DNA of 53,095 bases from Deltaproteobacteria bacterium (GTDB lineage Bacteria > Myxococcota_A > UBA9160 > SMWR01), in contig JAFDDG010000019.1 in the NCBI GenBank assembly GCA_019310965.1, forward strand, positions 1 to 53,095, written 5' to 3'. Made by a program: the position numbers and the translations under genes. Below are positions 22,874-34,545 of the stretch, piece after piece. Numbering within the stretch: position 1 is the first letter of the stretch; every line of letters begins with the position of its first letter. The notes below the pieces were generated by a model. The model was given only the letters and a program-made list of their open reading frames with translations, was not told the origin of the DNA and did no database searches.

Positions 22874-24428
22874 CACCACAAGTCGCTCGCACGCCTCGCG
22901 AATTCCGTTCGTGGCCGCTCTGTTGGCGGGCAGCATGCTCTTCTCTCGCGCGCTGGGCCTGGTGCGCGAGATGGTGCTGGCCAGCCAGCTCGGTGCCGGC
23001 GCGGAGGTGGATGCCTACCGGGCCGCGTTCCAGATTCCGGACATCCTCTTCCACTTCCTGTCGGGCGGCGCCTTCGCGGTGGCCTTCGTGCCGTTCTACG
23101 TGCGGTTGCGCGAATCGCGGGGGGGCGAGGCTGCCGGGCGGCTCGTGGCTACGGCGTTCGGCACGTTGACGCTGGTGTCGTTGGCGGCGACCGCGGCGCT
23201 CTGGATCTTCGCCGAGCCGCTGGTGGCGCTGCAGTTCCCGCAATTTGCGCCGGAGACCCGGGCGCTCACGGTTCGGCTCACGCGCATCGTGCTGCCGGCG
23301 CAGGTCTTCTTCGTGATCGGGGGTCTCGTGCGCGCGGTCTTGATGGCCAACGACCGCTTCGCGACCCAGGCGTTGGCGCCGCTGGTCTACAACGGGGGCA
23401 TCATCGCGGGCGGAGTGCTGCTCGGCGGCGCGCTCGGCGCCGAGGGTTTTGCCTGGGGCGCGCTGGCCGGTGCGGTGATCGGGCCGTTCGTGCTGCCGGT
23501 GCTCGACCTGCGCCGCGCCGGCTTGAAGCTCGGTTTTCGTGTTGCGCCGCACGATCCGGATTTCCTTGCGTATCTCTGGCGCGCGGCGCCGCTCATCCTG
23601 GGTCTCTCGCTGCTCACCGTGGACGAGTGGTACGACAAGTGGTTCGGCGGGTTGTTGGCCGAGGGCACCATCTCGCTCATCGGCTACGCGCGCATGCTGA
23701 TGCTGGTGCCGGTGTCGGTGGTGGGGCAGGCGGTGGCCACCGCGGCGCTGCCTGCGCTCTCGCAGCTGGCGAGTGAGGGGCGGCGCGAAGAACTCCACGC
23801 CACGCTGCTGCGCATCCTGCAGCCCTCGCTGATGCTGGCGGCAGTGCTGGCGGGTGGCGTATGGGCGCTGGCCGAACCGGGGGTCGCGCTGATCTTCGAA
23901 CGCGGCGCGTTCACGGCGCAGGACACCGAGCGGGTGGCCGCCATCCTCACCGTTTTCTGCTTCGGCATTCCCGGCTGGGTCGTGCAGCAAGTCGCGGGGC
24001 GGGGCTTCTACGCACGCGAAGACATGTGGCGTCCGATGTTCCTGAGCACCGGCGTGGCGCTGCTGGCCATCCCGCTCTATCTGGCACTCGGCCGTGGCTT
24101 CGGGGCGGAGGGCATCGCAGCGGCCGGTGCGTTGGCGATGAGCGGGAGCGCGCTGGTTCTGCTCGTGGCTTTGCGGCTGCTGCACGGTGGGCCGGCCTTG
24201 GCGCCGCTGGCCGGCACCCTGGCGCGCGCTGGGGTCGTGGCGCTGGCGGCCGGCGGCGCCGGCGGGCTTGCCACGGGGCTTGTGGAGGCACCGCTCACGG
24301 CCTGTCTGGTGGGAGGTTCGGTCTTCGCTGCCGTTGCGATTCCGGGCACTTGGCTTCTGGGAGATAAAACGACACGCGAACTCCTGCGCGGCCTGGTGCG
24401 GCGTCTTCGCCGGAGCCGCGGTGCCTGA
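22863..24428 (+). CDS. murJ: Lipid II flippase MurJ
   Basis: A 521-residue MOP-superfamily protein with about 14 helices. Typical opening: AALLAGSMLFSRALGLVREMVLASQLGAGAEVDAYRAAFQIPD near 16-57, where the Arg residues line the cavity, then FLSGGAFAVAFVPFY near 60-74. Later landmarks are YNGGIIAGG, ALPALSQLA, LIFERGAFTAQDT near 340-352 and the GFYAREDMWRP segment near 380-390. MurJ moves lipid-linked peptidoglycan precursor to the periplasm. The predicted start is TTG at 22863, inside the end of the KamA gene, with GGGAG about 10 bases upstream. The stop overlaps the GTG of the 5-oxoprolinase gene by 8 bases. Confidence 0.93.
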   Translation: MSPDTTSRSHASRIPFVAALLAGSMLFSRALGLVREMVLASQLGAGAEVDAYRAAFQIPDILFHFLSGGAFAVAFVPFYVRLRESRGGEAAGRLVATAFGTLTLVSLAATAALWIFAEPLVALQFPQFAPETRALTVRLTRIVLPAQVFFVIGGLVRAVLMANDRFATQALAPLVYNGGIIAGGVLLGGALGAEGFAWGALAGAVIGPFVLPVLDLRRAGLKLGFRVAPHDPDFLAYLWRAAPLILGLSLLTVDEWYDKWFGGLLAEGTISLIGYARMLMLVPVSVVGQAVATAALPALSQLASEGRREELHATLLRILQPSLMLAAVLAGGVWALAEPGVALIFERGAFTAQDTERVAAILTVFCFGIPGWVVQQVAGRGFYAREDMWRPMFLSTGVALLAIPLYLALGRGFGAEGIAAAGALAMSGSALVLLVALRLLHGGPALAPLAGTLARAGVVALAAGGAGGLATGLVEAPLTACLVGGSVFAAVAIPGTWLLGDKTTRELLRGLVRRLRRSRGA

Positions 24429-27400
24429 GGCCGAGCCCGGGGGCTGGGCCTTCGCCATCGATCGCGGCGGCACCTTCACCGACTGCATCGGCGTGGCCCC
24501 GGACGGCTCGGTGCACGTGGCGAAGCTCTTGTCTTCGGATGCGGCGCCGGTGGAGGGTGTGCGGCAGATTCTGGCCCGCGCCGGTGCTTCGGATGCCGCG
24601 GCGGCGAGCGTGCGGCTCGGGACCACCGTGGCGACCAACGCGCTGCTCGAGCGGCGCGGCGTGCCGCTGTTGCTCGTCGCGAATCGTGGGCTCGGCGACG
24701 TGCTCGAGATCGGCACCCAGGAGCGACCGGAGCTCTTCGCGCTGGCGATCGAGAAACCGTTGCCGCTGGCGGCCCGGGTCGCGGAGGTGTCGGGGCGCGT
24801 GGGAGTCGACGGCGAGGAGGTCGAGGCGTTCGACCCGGCCGGCGCCCGCGCCGTGTTCGAAAGCGCGCGCGCCGCGGGCATCGACTCGGTCGCGATCTCG
24901 CTGATCCACGCCTACGCCTACCCGGAGCTCGAGGCGAGACTGGCGGCGCTCGCTCGCGAGCTGGGCTTTGCGCACGTCGTGGCGGGCCACGAGATCGCCC
25001 GCGAGCTCGGGCTGCTGGCCCGTGGCGAGACGGCCAGCGTGGACGCCTACCTGACGCCGCTCTTGCGCGCCCACGTCGAGGCGCTGCAGGCAGAGCTGCC
25101 GCACACACAGCTGCGCCTGATGCAATCTTCGGGTGGACTCACCGAGGCGGCGCGCTTCCGCGGTCCGTTTGCGCTGCTCTCGGGGCCGGCCGGTGGAGTG
25201 GTGGGAGCCCGCGCCATCGCCGCGCGCGCGGGCTGCGCGCGCGCCATTGGGCTCGACATGGGGGGCACCTCCACCGATGTCTCGCTGCTGCGCGAGGGTG
25301 AGGTCGATCGCAGCTTCGAGACCCTGGTGGGCGGCGTGCGCGTGAAGGCTCCGATGTTGCGCATCCACACGGTGGCGGCGGGCGGGGGCTCCCTGTGTCG
25401 CTTCGACGGCTTCCGGCTCACGGTGGGCCCGGAGAGTGCGGGCTCGGAGCCGGGGCCGCTGTGTTACGGGCGTTCGCAGGCGCGAGAGCTGGCGCTCACG
25501 GACGTGAATTTCCACCTGGGTCGTGTGGCCGGCGATCGCTTCCCTTTCCCGCTGCACGAAGAGCCGGTGGCGCGCGGGCTCGAGCGCATGGGCGAGGCGC
25601 TCGCGAAGGCGGGCCACGCCATGCCGCAGGACGAGATCGCGGCGGGCTTCGTGGCGGTGGCCAACGCGAGCATGGCCCAGGCAATCGCGCAGGTGTCGGT
25701 GGCGCGCGGCGTCGATCCGCGGGATTGCGCGCTGGTGGGCTTCGGCGGTGCGGCGGGGCAGCACGTCTGCGCCATCGCGCGGGAGCTCGGCATGCGTCAG
25801 ATCCTGCTGCATCCCTTTGCGGGGATCCTGTCGGCCTACGGCATCGGCCGCGCCGCCGTCTCGTGGGATGGGCAGCGCGATGCCGGGCGCGTGCCGCTCG
25901 CCGACTCGCTGCCCGAGAACGTGCGGGCCGACTTCGCCGGCCTCGAAGCGCAGGCCCGGCGAACGCTCGCCCGGGAGGGCGTGGCGGAGGCGGACATCCA
26001 GATCGAGCGGTGCCTCGATCTGCGCGTGCAGGGCGCCGAGCTGCCGCTGCCGGTCGTGCAGCCTGCGGACGGGGACTGGGTGCGTGCCTTCGCCGCCGAG
26101 CACCGGGCGCGCTTCGGTTACGACCGTCCGGGCCGGGCCGTGGAGATCGTGACGACGCGCGTGCGCGCCAGCGCCACCCAGCGCGGTTGGCGCGACGTGG
26201 CGCCGCCGGCCCCACCCGAAACGGCGCCGGCCGCGCCCCTGCGGCACGCCTCGGTGTGGTTTCCCGAGTGCGGCCGCGTCGAGGCGCCGGTCTACGCTCG
26301 GGAAGCGCTCGTCGCAGGCCAATGCCTGGAGGGCCCGGCGCTGCTGCTCGAGGACACCGGCAGCATCGTGCTCGATCCCGGTTTCACGGCCGAGCTCGGG
26401 CCCGAGGGCATCCTGCTGCTGACAGATCGCGGCACGCGGGCCGCCCGCGCAGCCGCGTCCGCCGGCAGCCGCGATCCGATCCGTCTCGAAGTCTTCGGAA
26501 ACCGCTTCATGTCGATCGCCGAGCAGATGGGCGCGGTGCTGCGCAACACCTCGGTGTCCACGAACATCAAGGAGCGCCTCGACTACTCCTGCGCGGTCTT
26601 CGATGTGGACGGCGGGCTCGTGGCGAATGCGCCGCACATCCCGGTGCATCTCGGGGCCATGTCGGAGACGGTGCGCGTGGCCCGCGCGCGCTTCCCGGAT
26701 CTCGAAGCCGGCGATGTGGTGGTGACCAACGATCCCCACGCCGGCGGCTCGCACCTGCCGGACGTGACCGTGGTGACACCGGTCTTCGCGGGCGCAGGCG
26801 CCGCCGGGCCCGCATTCTTCGTGGCCAGTCGCGGTCACCACGCGGACATCGGCGGCATCACTCCGGGCTCGATGCCCGCCGATTCGACGAGCCTCGAAGA
26901 GGAGGGCGTCTGCATTGCGCCGTTTCGGCTCGTGCGCCGCGGGCGCTTCGAAGAGGCGGCGATCCGGGAGATGCTCGCCAGCGGCCGCTATCCGGCGCGC
27001 AGCCCGGACGACAACGTGGCCGAGCTCGAGGCGATGGTCGCGGCCAACCGGCAGGGGGAAAAGCTCCTGCTCGAGCTCGCGGAGGAGCACGGCGTGGCCG
27101 AGATCGGCGAGCTCATGCGGGCCCTGCAGCAGGCGGCTGCGGGCAAGGTGGCCGGCGAGATCGAGAAGCTGGCGGATGGCGAGCACCGCTTCTCGGATCA
27201 GATGGACGACGGCACGCCGCTGTGCGTGACGCTGCGCATCGAAGGGCCGCGCATGCAGATCGATTTCGCCGGCAGCGGCGCCGTGCACCCGGGCAACCTG
27301 AACGCGCCCCGAGCGGTGGTGAACGCGGCCGTCATCTACGTGTTGCGCGCGCTGGTGAACGAGCGCATCCCGCTCAACGGCGGCTGCCTTGCGCCGGTGG

Positions 27401-27993
27401 AGATCTTCGTACCGCCGGCTTCGCTCCTCGACCCGCCGCCCGGCGCCGCCGTGGTGGGCGGCAACGTCGAGACCTCGCAGCGCATCGTCGACGTGCTGCT
27501 CGGCGCCCTCGGTCTCGCCGCCGCCAGCCAGGGCACCATGAACAACGTGGCTTTCGGCGACGACACGTTCGGCTACTACGAGACCATTGGTGGCGGCTCC
27601 GGCGCAACGCCGGAGGCGGACGGCGCCTCGGGCGTTCACAGCCACATGACCAACACGCGCATCACCGATCCCGAAGTGCTGGAGACGCGCTATCCGGTGC
27701 GGCTGCTCGAGTTCGCCCTGCGCCGCGGCTCTGGCGGCGCGGGCCGGACGCGTGGCGGCGACGGTCTCGTGCGCCGCTACGGCTTTCTCGCACCGGTCAC
27801 GCTGTCGCTGCTCGGTGAGCGCCGGGCCGTCGCGGCGTGGGGACTCGCCGGCGGCGCAGCCGGCGACGTCGGACGCAATGCCGTCTCGCGCGCCGGCGGC
27901 GCCTTCGAGCCGGTGGCGGGCCGCGCGACGCTGCGCCTCGCAGCCGGCGACGTGCTGCGCATCGAGACGCCCGGGGGCGGCGGCTTCGGCTGA
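24421..27993 (+). CDS. Fused 5-oxoprolinase (hydantoinase A and B domains)
   Basis: A 1190-residue protein from GTG 24421. Residues 1-680 are the HyuA-type half: [16 protein letters not shown] near the start binds ATP, then [15 protein letters not shown] and the [14 protein letters not shown] second phosphate loop near 278-291. From about 685 the HyuB half begins ([20 protein letters not shown]), with [30 protein letters not shown] and [12 protein letters not shown]. Fused A-B enzymes of this size match eukaryotic OPLAH and many bacterial 5-oxoprolinases, which open 5-oxo-L-proline to glutamate using ATP; hydantoinase or acetone-carboxylase-like activity is possible. It is the last gene of the operon. 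The open frame extends upstream inside murJ, but the homology begins at this GTG. Confidence 0.9.
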   Translation: MPEAEPGGWAFAIDRGGTFTDCIGVAPDGSVHVAKLLSSDAAPVEGVRQILARAGASDAAAASVRLGTTVATNALLERRGVPLLLVANRGLGDVLEIGTQERPELFALAIEKPLPLAARVAEVSGRVGVDGEEVEAFDPAGARAVFESARAAGIDSVAISLIHAYAYPELEARLAALARELGFAHVVAGHEIARELGLLARGETASVDAYLTPLLRAHVEALQAELPHTQLRLMQSSGGLTEAARFRGPFALLSGPAGGVVGARAIAARAGCARAIGLDMGGTSTDVSLLREGEVDRSFETLVGGVRVKAPMLRIHTVAAGGGSLCRFDGFRLTVGPESAGSEPGPLCYGRSQARELALTDVNFHLGRVAGDRFPFPLHEEPVARGLERMGEALAKAGHAMPQDEIAAGFVAVANASMAQAIAQVSVARGVDPRDCALVGFGGAAGQHVCAIARELGMRQILLHPFAGILSAYGIGRAAVSWDGQRDAGRVPLADSLPENVRADFAGLEAQARRTLAREGVAEADIQIERCLDLRVQGAELPLPVVQPADGDWVRAFAAEHRARFGYDRPGRAVEIVTTRVRASATQRGWRDVAPPAPPETAPAAPLRHASVWFPECGRVEAPVYAREALVAGQCLEGPALLLEDTGSIVLDPGFTAELGPEGILLLTDRGTRAARAAASAGSRDPIRLEVFGNRFMSIAEQMGAVLRNTSVSTNIKERLDYSCAVFDVDGGLVANAPHIPVHLGAMSETVRVARARFPDLEAGDVVVTNDPHAGGSHLPDVTVVTPVFAGAGAAGPAFFVASRGHHADIGGITPGSMPADSTSLEEEGVCIAPFRLVRRGRFEEAAIREMLASGRYPARSPDDNVAELEAMVAANRQGEKLLLELAEEHGVAEIGELMRALQQAAAGKVAGEIEKLADGEHRFSDQMDDGTPLCVTLRIEGPRMQIDFAGSGAVHPGNLNAPRAVVNAAVIYVLRALVNERIPLNGGCLAPVEIFVPPASLLDPPPGAAVVGGNVETSQRIVDVLLGALGLAAASQGTMNNVAFGDDTFGYYETIGGGSGATPEADGASGVHSHMTNTRITDPEVLETRYPVRLLEFALRRGSGGAGRTRGGDGLVRRYGFLAPVTLSLLGERRAVAAWGLAGGAAGDVGRNAVSRAGGAFEPVAGRATLRLAAGDVLRIETPGGGGFG

Positions 27994-28026
27994 TCGCGCG
28001 CGTGCGGGGGCGGAGAGGGCGGTGGG

Positions 28027-28102
28027 TGGTGAGCGCGGAAGGATTCGAACCTTCGACCGGCGGATTAAGAGTCCGCTGCTCTGCCAACTGAGCTACGCGC
28101 CC
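28027..28102 (-). tRNA. tRNA-Lys (CTT)
   Basis: A full cloverleaf on the minus strand: acceptor GGGCGCG (28102-28096) pairs with CGCGCTC (one G-U), D-loop AGCTCAGTTGGCAGAGC, anticodon loop CTCTTAA giving CTT, T-arm GGTTCGAATCC. The CCA end is encoded (28029-28027). Confidence 0.96.
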
Positions 28103-28178
28103 ACCGAGGCGCGGAGAGTACGTACGGGGTGCGTTGCGCGCAACGCAAGGCGCCGTCGGGCGCTACCTTGCCCGCGAT

Positions 28179-28265
28179 GCGCCGGTGGCGGAACTGGCAG
28201 ACGCACCGGATTTAGGGTCCGGCGGCCTCACGGTCATGTGGGTTCGACTCCCACCCGGCGCACCA
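28179..28265 (+). tRNA. tRNA-Leu (TAG)
   Basis: An 87-base class II tRNA: acceptor GCGCCGG pairs with CCGGCGC, anticodon stem CCGGA/TCCGG around TTTAGGG gives TAG, a long variable arm (GGCCTCACGGTCAT) and T-arm GGGTTCGACTCCC. CCA is encoded at 28263-28265 and overlaps the start of a repeat that also follows tRNA-Asp. Confidence 0.96.
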
Positions 28266-28291
28266 TCTCAGCGATAGCGTTCAGAGAGGCG
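28261..28291 (+). repeat. tRNA-downstream direct repeat, copy 1
   Basis: A 31-base sequence beginning CACCATCTCAGCGATAGCGT is repeated at 35287-35317 with one mismatch. Here its first five bases are the end of tRNA-Leu. The copy behind tRNA-Asp starts two bases inside that tRNA. Both copies therefore abut tRNA 3' ends, like an attachment-type duplication. Confidence 0.8.
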
Positions 28292-28382
28292 TGGAAGCCG
28301 GCGAAGCCGGGTCTCCTGCCCTGGACACACAGCAGGGGAGTTCAGCAGGATCGGGCGGCTGCGGCCTCCGAGGCGGGAGATC

Positions 28383-28410
28383 TGGATGGGCCTTCTGCTT
28401 CGCAGCGGCC
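28383..28410 (+). repeat. 28-base repeat, inverted partner of 35319-35346
   Basis: Exact reverse complement of 35319-35346. The sequence includes the self-complementary core GGCCTTCTGCTTCGCAGCGGCC-like hairpin (stem GCTTCGCAGC region). It lies in the 242-base non-coding stretch (28266-28507) between tRNA-Leu and tig, which otherwise holds no gene I can support. Confidence 0.75.
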
Positions 28411-28507
28411 ACTTTGGTCTGATTCCCCACGGGGAGGTGGCCGCATTCGACTCCCGCGTTAGGTTCCCGCCCCACTTCCACTTCAGCATCCACAGCGGCA
28501 CGAGAGC

Positions 28508-29824
28508 ATGACCCAAGACAACGCATCCCAGGACGTCCAGGTAGAGAGCCACGAGGAAACCCCCATCCTGCATCGGGTCGAGGTCGAGGTGGCCGCCGGG
28601 CGGGTGAAGAAGGCCTTCGACCGGGCTTATCGCGATCTCGCCAAGCAGGCACAGGTGAGGGGCTTCCGCCCGGGCAAGGTGCCGCGCTCGGTGCTCGAGC
28701 GGCAATACGGCGCCTCGCTGGTCGAGCAGATCGAGCAGACCCTGGTGGGGGAGACGCTGATGGACGCCGTCCAGACGGCGGGCCTCGAGGCGGTGGCGGA
28801 GCCCTCGATCGAGGCGTCGCCCCCGGTGCCCGACGCCAGCTTCCGCTACACCGCGCGCATCGAGGTGAAGCCCCAGGTCGAGCTGCCGGACCTGGCGGGG
28901 CTGCCCGCCCAGCGCCCGAGTGTCGAGGTGGCCGACGACGAGGTCGAGCGCGAGCTCGAGAACCTGCGCGAGCGCCAGGTGCAGCTCGTCGAGGAGCCGG
29001 AAGGCACGCTGCTGGCCGACGATCACGTGGCGACGATCGATTTCGTCGGCCGCATCGACGGGGAGCCCTTCGAGGGCGGCAGCGGCCAGGGCGTTTCGCT
29101 GCAGGTCGGTGCCGGCCAGTTCATCCCCGGCTTCGAAGAGCAGCTGCGCGGCGCCGCATCGGGCGAGGACCGCGAGGTGACGGTCGCCTTTCCCGACGAC
29201 TACGCGGCCGAACAGCTGGCCGGCAAGCAAGCCGTGTTCGCGGCGCACGTGGTGGAGATCAAGCGCCGCGAAGTGCCTGCGCTGGACGACGAATTCGCAA
29301 AGGATATGGGCGCTTTCGAGACACTCGACGAGCTGACCGTGCGCATCCGCGGCGACATCGGCGACGGCAAGGAGCGCGAGGCGCGCAGCGTGTTGCACCG
29401 CACGCTCGTCGACTCGCTCATCGAGCGGGCGAGCTTCGACGTGCCGCCGGGCATGGTGGAGCAGCAGCTTCAGCAGCGACTCGAATCCGCCCATCGCCGC
29501 TTCGCCGGTCAGCTGCCCCACGAAGCATTGCACGAGCAGATGGCGCGTTGGCGCGAGGAGTGGCGCGGCGAGGCGGAACGCGACGTGCGCGAGGCGCTGC
29601 TGCTCGAAGCCGTCGCCAACAGCGAGAGCCTCGAGGTGCCTGCCGAGGACGTCGAGGCCAAGCTCTCGGAGATGGCCGAGCAGCAGGGGGTCGACGCCAC
29701 GCGGCTGCGCGAGGGGTGGGGCGAGGGCCAGCTCGAGCGAGCGTTGGAGGGCCAGCTGCGCGACGAGAAAGCGCTTGAATTCCTTGCGGCCCAGGCTAAA
29801 GTCGAAGAAACAACGGACACTTAG
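28508..29824 (+). CDS. tig: Trigger factor
   Basis: A 438-residue ribosome-bound chaperone and prolyl isomerase. The ribosome-binding domain carries the signature VRGFRPGKVPRSVLERQYG (about 49-67), where GFRPGK is the L23 contact. Residues about 155-245 are the FKBP-type domain (VATIDFVGRIDGEPFEGG through IPGFEEQLRGA), followed by the helical substrate-binding arms ending in EFLAAQAKVEE. Trigger factor receives nascent chains and passes clients on. It is followed by clpP, clpX and lon in the same direction, a classic order in many Gram-negative bacteria; 189 bases before clpP leave room for an additional promoter. Confidence 0.95.
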   Translation: MTQDNASQDVQVESHEETPILHRVEVEVAAGRVKKAFDRAYRDLAKQAQVRGFRPGKVPRSVLERQYGASLVEQIEQTLVGETLMDAVQTAGLEAVAEPSIEASPPVPDASFRYTARIEVKPQVELPDLAGLPAQRPSVEVADDEVERELENLRERQVQLVEEPEGTLLADDHVATIDFVGRIDGEPFEGGSGQGVSLQVGAGQFIPGFEEQLRGAASGEDREVTVAFPDDYAAEQLAGKQAVFAAHVVEIKRREVPALDDEFAKDMGAFETLDELTVRIRGDIGDGKEREARSVLHRTLVDSLIERASFDVPPGMVEQQLQQRLESAHRRFAGQLPHEALHEQMARWREEWRGEAERDVREALLLEAVANSESLEVPAEDVEAKLSEMAEQQGVDATRLREGWGEGQLERALEGQLRDEKALEFLAAQAKVEETTDT

Positions 29825-30013
29825 GCCCGGGCACCGCGTGCTGCACGGCGCGCGAGACACACCGGAAACCGGCGCGATTCCCCCTCCGTCCCCGACGAGC
29901 GCCGCCGGCGTGCTGGCCCGAGCATTTCAGGAGTCGGGGATCCCTCGAGACACGAATTTCTGCCCGAGTGACCGAACGGCTCGACCGGTTTACTCTGTCG
30001 AGCGGAGACTTTC

Positions 30014-30630
30014 ATGCCCCTGATTCCGAGCGTTGTCGAGCAGACCCCGCGTGGCGAGCGCTGGCTCGACATCTATTCCCGTCTGCTGCGGGACCGCATC
30101 GTGTTTCTCGGCACGCCGATCGACGACGAGTTCGCCAACGTCGTCATCGCCCAGCTGCTGTTTCTCGAGGCGGAAGACCCCGAGAAGGACATCCATCTCT
30201 ACATCAACTCGCCGGGCGGCTCGGTGACGGCGGGCCTCGCCATCTACGACACCATGCAGTACGTGCGGCCTGCGGTGGCCACCATCTGCCTGGGGCAGGC
30301 CGCCTCGATGGCGGCCTGGCTGCTGGCAGCCGGTGCGCAGGACAAGCGCATGGCCCTGCCCAACTCCCGCATCATGATTCATCAACCGCTCGGCGGCATC
30401 CAGGGCCAGGCCACCGAGATCGAGATCCACGCGCGAGAGATCCTGAGCCTGCGCGATCGCATGAACGAGCTCCTGGCGAACCATACCGGCAAGCCAGCCG
30501 ACGAGATCGCGCGCGATACCGAGCGGGACTACTATATGTCTGGAGAAGAGGCTCAGAGCTACGGGATCGTCGATCGCGTGGTGCGTGAGCACATCGCCGG
30601 CAACGGAAGCGGCGAAGGAGGCCAGAGCGG

Positions 30631-30634
<4 letters not shown>
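30014..30634 (+). CDS. clpP: ATP-dependent Clp protease proteolytic subunit
   Basis: A 206-residue serine peptidase that forms the tetradecameric chamber served by ClpX. The catalytic triad is visible: Ser98 in GQAASMAA (most ClpP have GQAASMGA), His123 in MIHQPLGG and Asp172 in TERDYYMS. The N-terminal [22 protein letters not shown] is the usual loop after a very short propeptide. The ATG at 30014 has GGAG about 7 bases upstream. The stop overlaps the clpX ATG by 4 bases (ATGA), so the subunits are coupled. The C-terminal tail is Gly/Ser-rich and variable. Confidence 0.97.
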
Positions 30635-31920
<1,286 letters not shown>

Positions 31921-31939
31921 GCGGCGGACGGGGGGCCGC

Positions 31940-34402
31940 ATGGGCATCTTCCGCAGTGACGATGGTCCGGGCGAAGCGGACGCGGACATTCGCGTCCTGC
32001 CGTTGCTGCCGCTGCGCGACATCGTCGTTTTTCCGCACATGGTGGTGCCGCTCTTCGTCGGGCGCGCGCGCTCGATCAAGGCGCTGGAAGACGCCATGGA
32101 GAACGACCGGGAGCTGCTGCTCTGCGCTCAGCGCGAGGCGGGCGACGACGAGCCCACCGCCGAGGAGATTCACGAGGTCGGAACCCTCGGCACCATCATC
32201 CAGCTGCTGCGGCTGCCGGACGGCACGGTCAAGGTGCTGGTGGAGGGCAAGACCCGCGCGCGCATTCGCCGCTTCGAGCGCGACGAGCCCTTCTTCACCT
32301 GCGAGGCCGAGATCGCCGACGAGACCGGTGAGGCCAGCGCCGAGGCCCAGGCCGTCGTGCGCACCGTCCATTCGGGCTTCGAGACCTTCGTCAAGCTCAA
32401 CAAGAAGGTTCCGCCGGAAACCCTGAATACGGTGACGGCGATCGAGGAGCCGGGCCGTCTGGCGGATACGGTCGTCGGGCACCTGAGCCTGAAGCTGCCG
32501 GAGCGCCAGGAGCTGTTGGAATCGTTCGAGCCCGGCAAGCGGCTCGAAGAGGTCTACGCGCGCATGCAGGCGGAGATCGAGGTGCTCTCGGTCGAGCGCA
32601 AGATCCGCGGCCGCGTGAAGAAGCAGATGGAGCGCTCGCAGAAGGAGTACTACCTCAACGAGCAGATGCGGGCGATCCAGAAGGAGCTCGGCGAGCGCGA
32701 CGAGTTCAAGAACGAGGTCGACGAGCTCGAAGACGCGCTGGCCAAGAAGAACATGCCCGACGAGGCGCGGGGCCGCTGCGAGAAGGAAATCAAGAAGCTC
32801 AAGATGATGTCGCCCATGAGTGCCGAGGCGACCGTCGTGCGCAACTACGTCGACTGGTTCCTGACGCTTCCGTGGGACGAGTACAAGGAAGAGCGGCACG
32901 ATCTCGCCGAGGCCGAGGCCGTGCTCGATGCCGACCACTTCGGCCTCGACAAGCCGAAGGACCGCATTCTCGAATACCTGGCGGTGCAGGCGCTGGTCGA
33001 GAAGATGAAGGGGCCGATCCTGTGCCTGGTGGGGCCGCCCGGCGTCGGCAAGACCTCGCTGGGTCGCTCCATCGCGCGCGCCACGGATCGCGACTTCGTG
33101 CGCGTTTCGCTGGGTGGCGTGCGGGACGAGGCGGAGATCCGCGGCCACCGGCGCACCTACATCGGTGCGCTGCCGGGCAAGATTCTGCAGGGGCTCAAGA
33201 AGGCCGGCAGCGGCAACCCGGTCTTCCTGCTCGACGAAGTCGACAAGATGTCGATGGATTTCCGCGGCGATCCGTCGGCGGCGCTGCTCGAGGTGCTCGA
33301 CCCGGAGCAGAACCACACCTTCAACGACCACTACATGGACGTGGACTACGACCTCTCGCGGGTCATGTTCGTCTGCACGGCGAACGTGCTGCATCAGATC
33401 CCGCGTCCGCTCCAGGACCGCATGGAGATCATCCAGCTGCCGGGCTACATCGAGAGCGAGACGCTCCAGATCGCGCGCCACTTCCTGATCCCGAAGGTGC
33501 GCGAGCAGAACGGCTTGAACGAGTCGCTGATCCAATTTTCCGATGCGGCGCTGCTCGAGATCATTCGCCACCACACTCGGGAGTCGGGCGTGCGCAATCT
33601 CGAGCGCGAGCTCGCCTCGGTCTGCCGCAAGGTGGCCCGCGATGTGGTGAAGGCCGGTGACGCGGCGAAGCTCACCCGCATCACGCCGGCCAAGGTGAAG
33701 AAGCTGCTCGGTGTGGCGAAGTACCGCTTCGGCAAGGCCGAGAGCGAAGATCGCGTGGGTGTCTGCACCGGCCTCGCCTACACCGAGGTCGGCGGTGAGC
33801 TGTTGCAGACCGAGGTGTCGGTGACGCCCGGCAAGGGCAAGCTCCAGATTACCGGGCGCCTGGGCGACGTGATGCAGGAGTCGGCGAGCGCGGCCATGAG
33901 CTACGTGCGCTCCCGCGCCAAGCAGCTCGGCCTGACCCGCGACTTCTATTCGAAGGTCGACATCCACATCCACGTGCCCGAGGGAGCGACGCCCAAGGAC
34001 GGGCCGTCCGCCGGCATCACGCTGGCCACCGCGATCACCTCGGCGCTGACGCGGGTTCCGGTGCGCGCCAACGTCGCGATGACCGGCGAGATCACTCTGC
34101 GCGGGCGCGTGCTGCCGATCGGCGGGCTCAAGGAGAAGATGATCGCGGCGCTGCGAGGCGGCATCGACACGCTCATCATCCCGAGGGAGAACCGCAAGGA
34201 TCTCGTCGAGATTCCCGCCCACGTCAAGCGCAGCCTCACCATCATCGAGGCCGATCACATGGACGAGGTGCTGCCGGCCGCTCTCTCGCACAGCGATCTC
34301 GGTGCTCACCTGCAGCAAGGGGATCACTCGCTCGACGAGATCTACGAAGTCCCGCTCGCCGATCCGGGCCGGGAGCTCCCGAGTCCCGCCGGAGTCAATT
34401 GA
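31940..34402 (+). CDS. lon: ATP-dependent protease Lon
   Basis: An 820-residue LonA-type protease. The N-terminal LAN domain opens [23 protein letters not shown]; the AAA+ part carries Walker [10 protein letters not shown] near 365-373 and Walker [12 protein letters not shown]. The peptidase domain has the Ser-Lys dyad: Ser690 in PKDGPSAG and Lys733 in GGLKEK. It degrades misfolded and regulatory proteins in the cytosol. The start has a G-rich ribosome site (GGGGGG, six bases upstream). It completes the tig-clpP-clpX-lon block; tRNA-Val starts 16 bases after the stop. Myxobacterial relatives often carry two lon genes; only one is in this window. Confidence 0.97.
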   Translation: MGIFRSDDGPGEADADIRVLPLLPLRDIVVFPHMVVPLFVGRARSIKALEDAMENDRELLLCAQREAGDDEPTAEEIHEVGTLGTIIQLLRLPDGTVKVLVEGKTRARIRRFERDEPFFTCEAEIADETGEASAEAQAVVRTVHSGFETFVKLNKKVPPETLNTVTAIEEPGRLADTVVGHLSLKLPERQELLESFEPGKRLEEVYARMQAEIEVLSVERKIRGRVKKQMERSQKEYYLNEQMRAIQKELGERDEFKNEVDELEDALAKKNMPDEARGRCEKEIKKLKMMSPMSAEATVVRNYVDWFLTLPWDEYKEERHDLAEAEAVLDADHFGLDKPKDRILEYLAVQALVEKMKGPILCLVGPPGVGKTSLGRSIARATDRDFVRVSLGGVRDEAEIRGHRRTYIGALPGKILQGLKKAGSGNPVFLLDEVDKMSMDFRGDPSAALLEVLDPEQNHTFNDHYMDVDYDLSRVMFVCTANVLHQIPRPLQDRMEIIQLPGYIESETLQIARHFLIPKVREQNGLNESLIQFSDAALLEIIRHHTRESGVRNLERELASVCRKVARDVVKAGDAAKLTRITPAKVKKLLGVAKYRFGKAESEDRVGVCTGLAYTEVGGELLQTEVSVTPGKGKLQITGRLGDVMQESASAAMSYVRSRAKQLGLTRDFYSKVDIHIHVPEGATPKDGPSAGITLATAITSALTRVPVRANVAMTGEITLRGRVLPIGGLKEKMIAALRGGIDTLIIPRENRKDLVEIPAHVKRSLTIIEADHMDEVLPAALSHSDLGAHLQQGDHSLDEIYEVPLADPGRELPSPAGVN

Positions 34403-34417
34403 GCGGACACACTGCGA

Positions 34418-34491
34418 GGGCGCGTAGCTCAGCTGGCTAGAGCGCCTGGTTTACACCCAGGAGGTCGCAGGTTCGAGCCCTGCCGCGCCCA
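34418..34491 (+). tRNA. tRNA-Val (TAC), no encoded CCA
   Basis: Acceptor GGGCGCG pairs with CGCGCCC, D-arm AGCTCAGCTGGCTAGAGC, anticodon stem CCTGG/CCAGG around TTTACAC gives TAC, T-arm CAGGTTCGAGCCCTG. The discriminator A at 34491 is followed by CGCG, so CCA must be added by the nucleotidyltransferase, unlike the other three tRNAs here. Confidence 0.96.
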
Positions 34492-34545
34492 CGCGAACTC
34501 CTCCCAAGAGGTCTCTCGCTGACCGCCTTTCCCGCCACGCCTCTC

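Noticed and set aside
22557..24881. Minus-strand open frame of 774 codons opposite murJ
   Set aside because: No motif, His/Arg/Gln-rich composition and overlap with two well-supported genes.
24295..27645. A minus-strand open frame of over 1100 codons opposite the 5-oxoprolinase gene
   Set aside because: High GC gives long antisense open frames; the plus-strand product has clear family motifs while the antisense one is Arg/His-rich with no domain.
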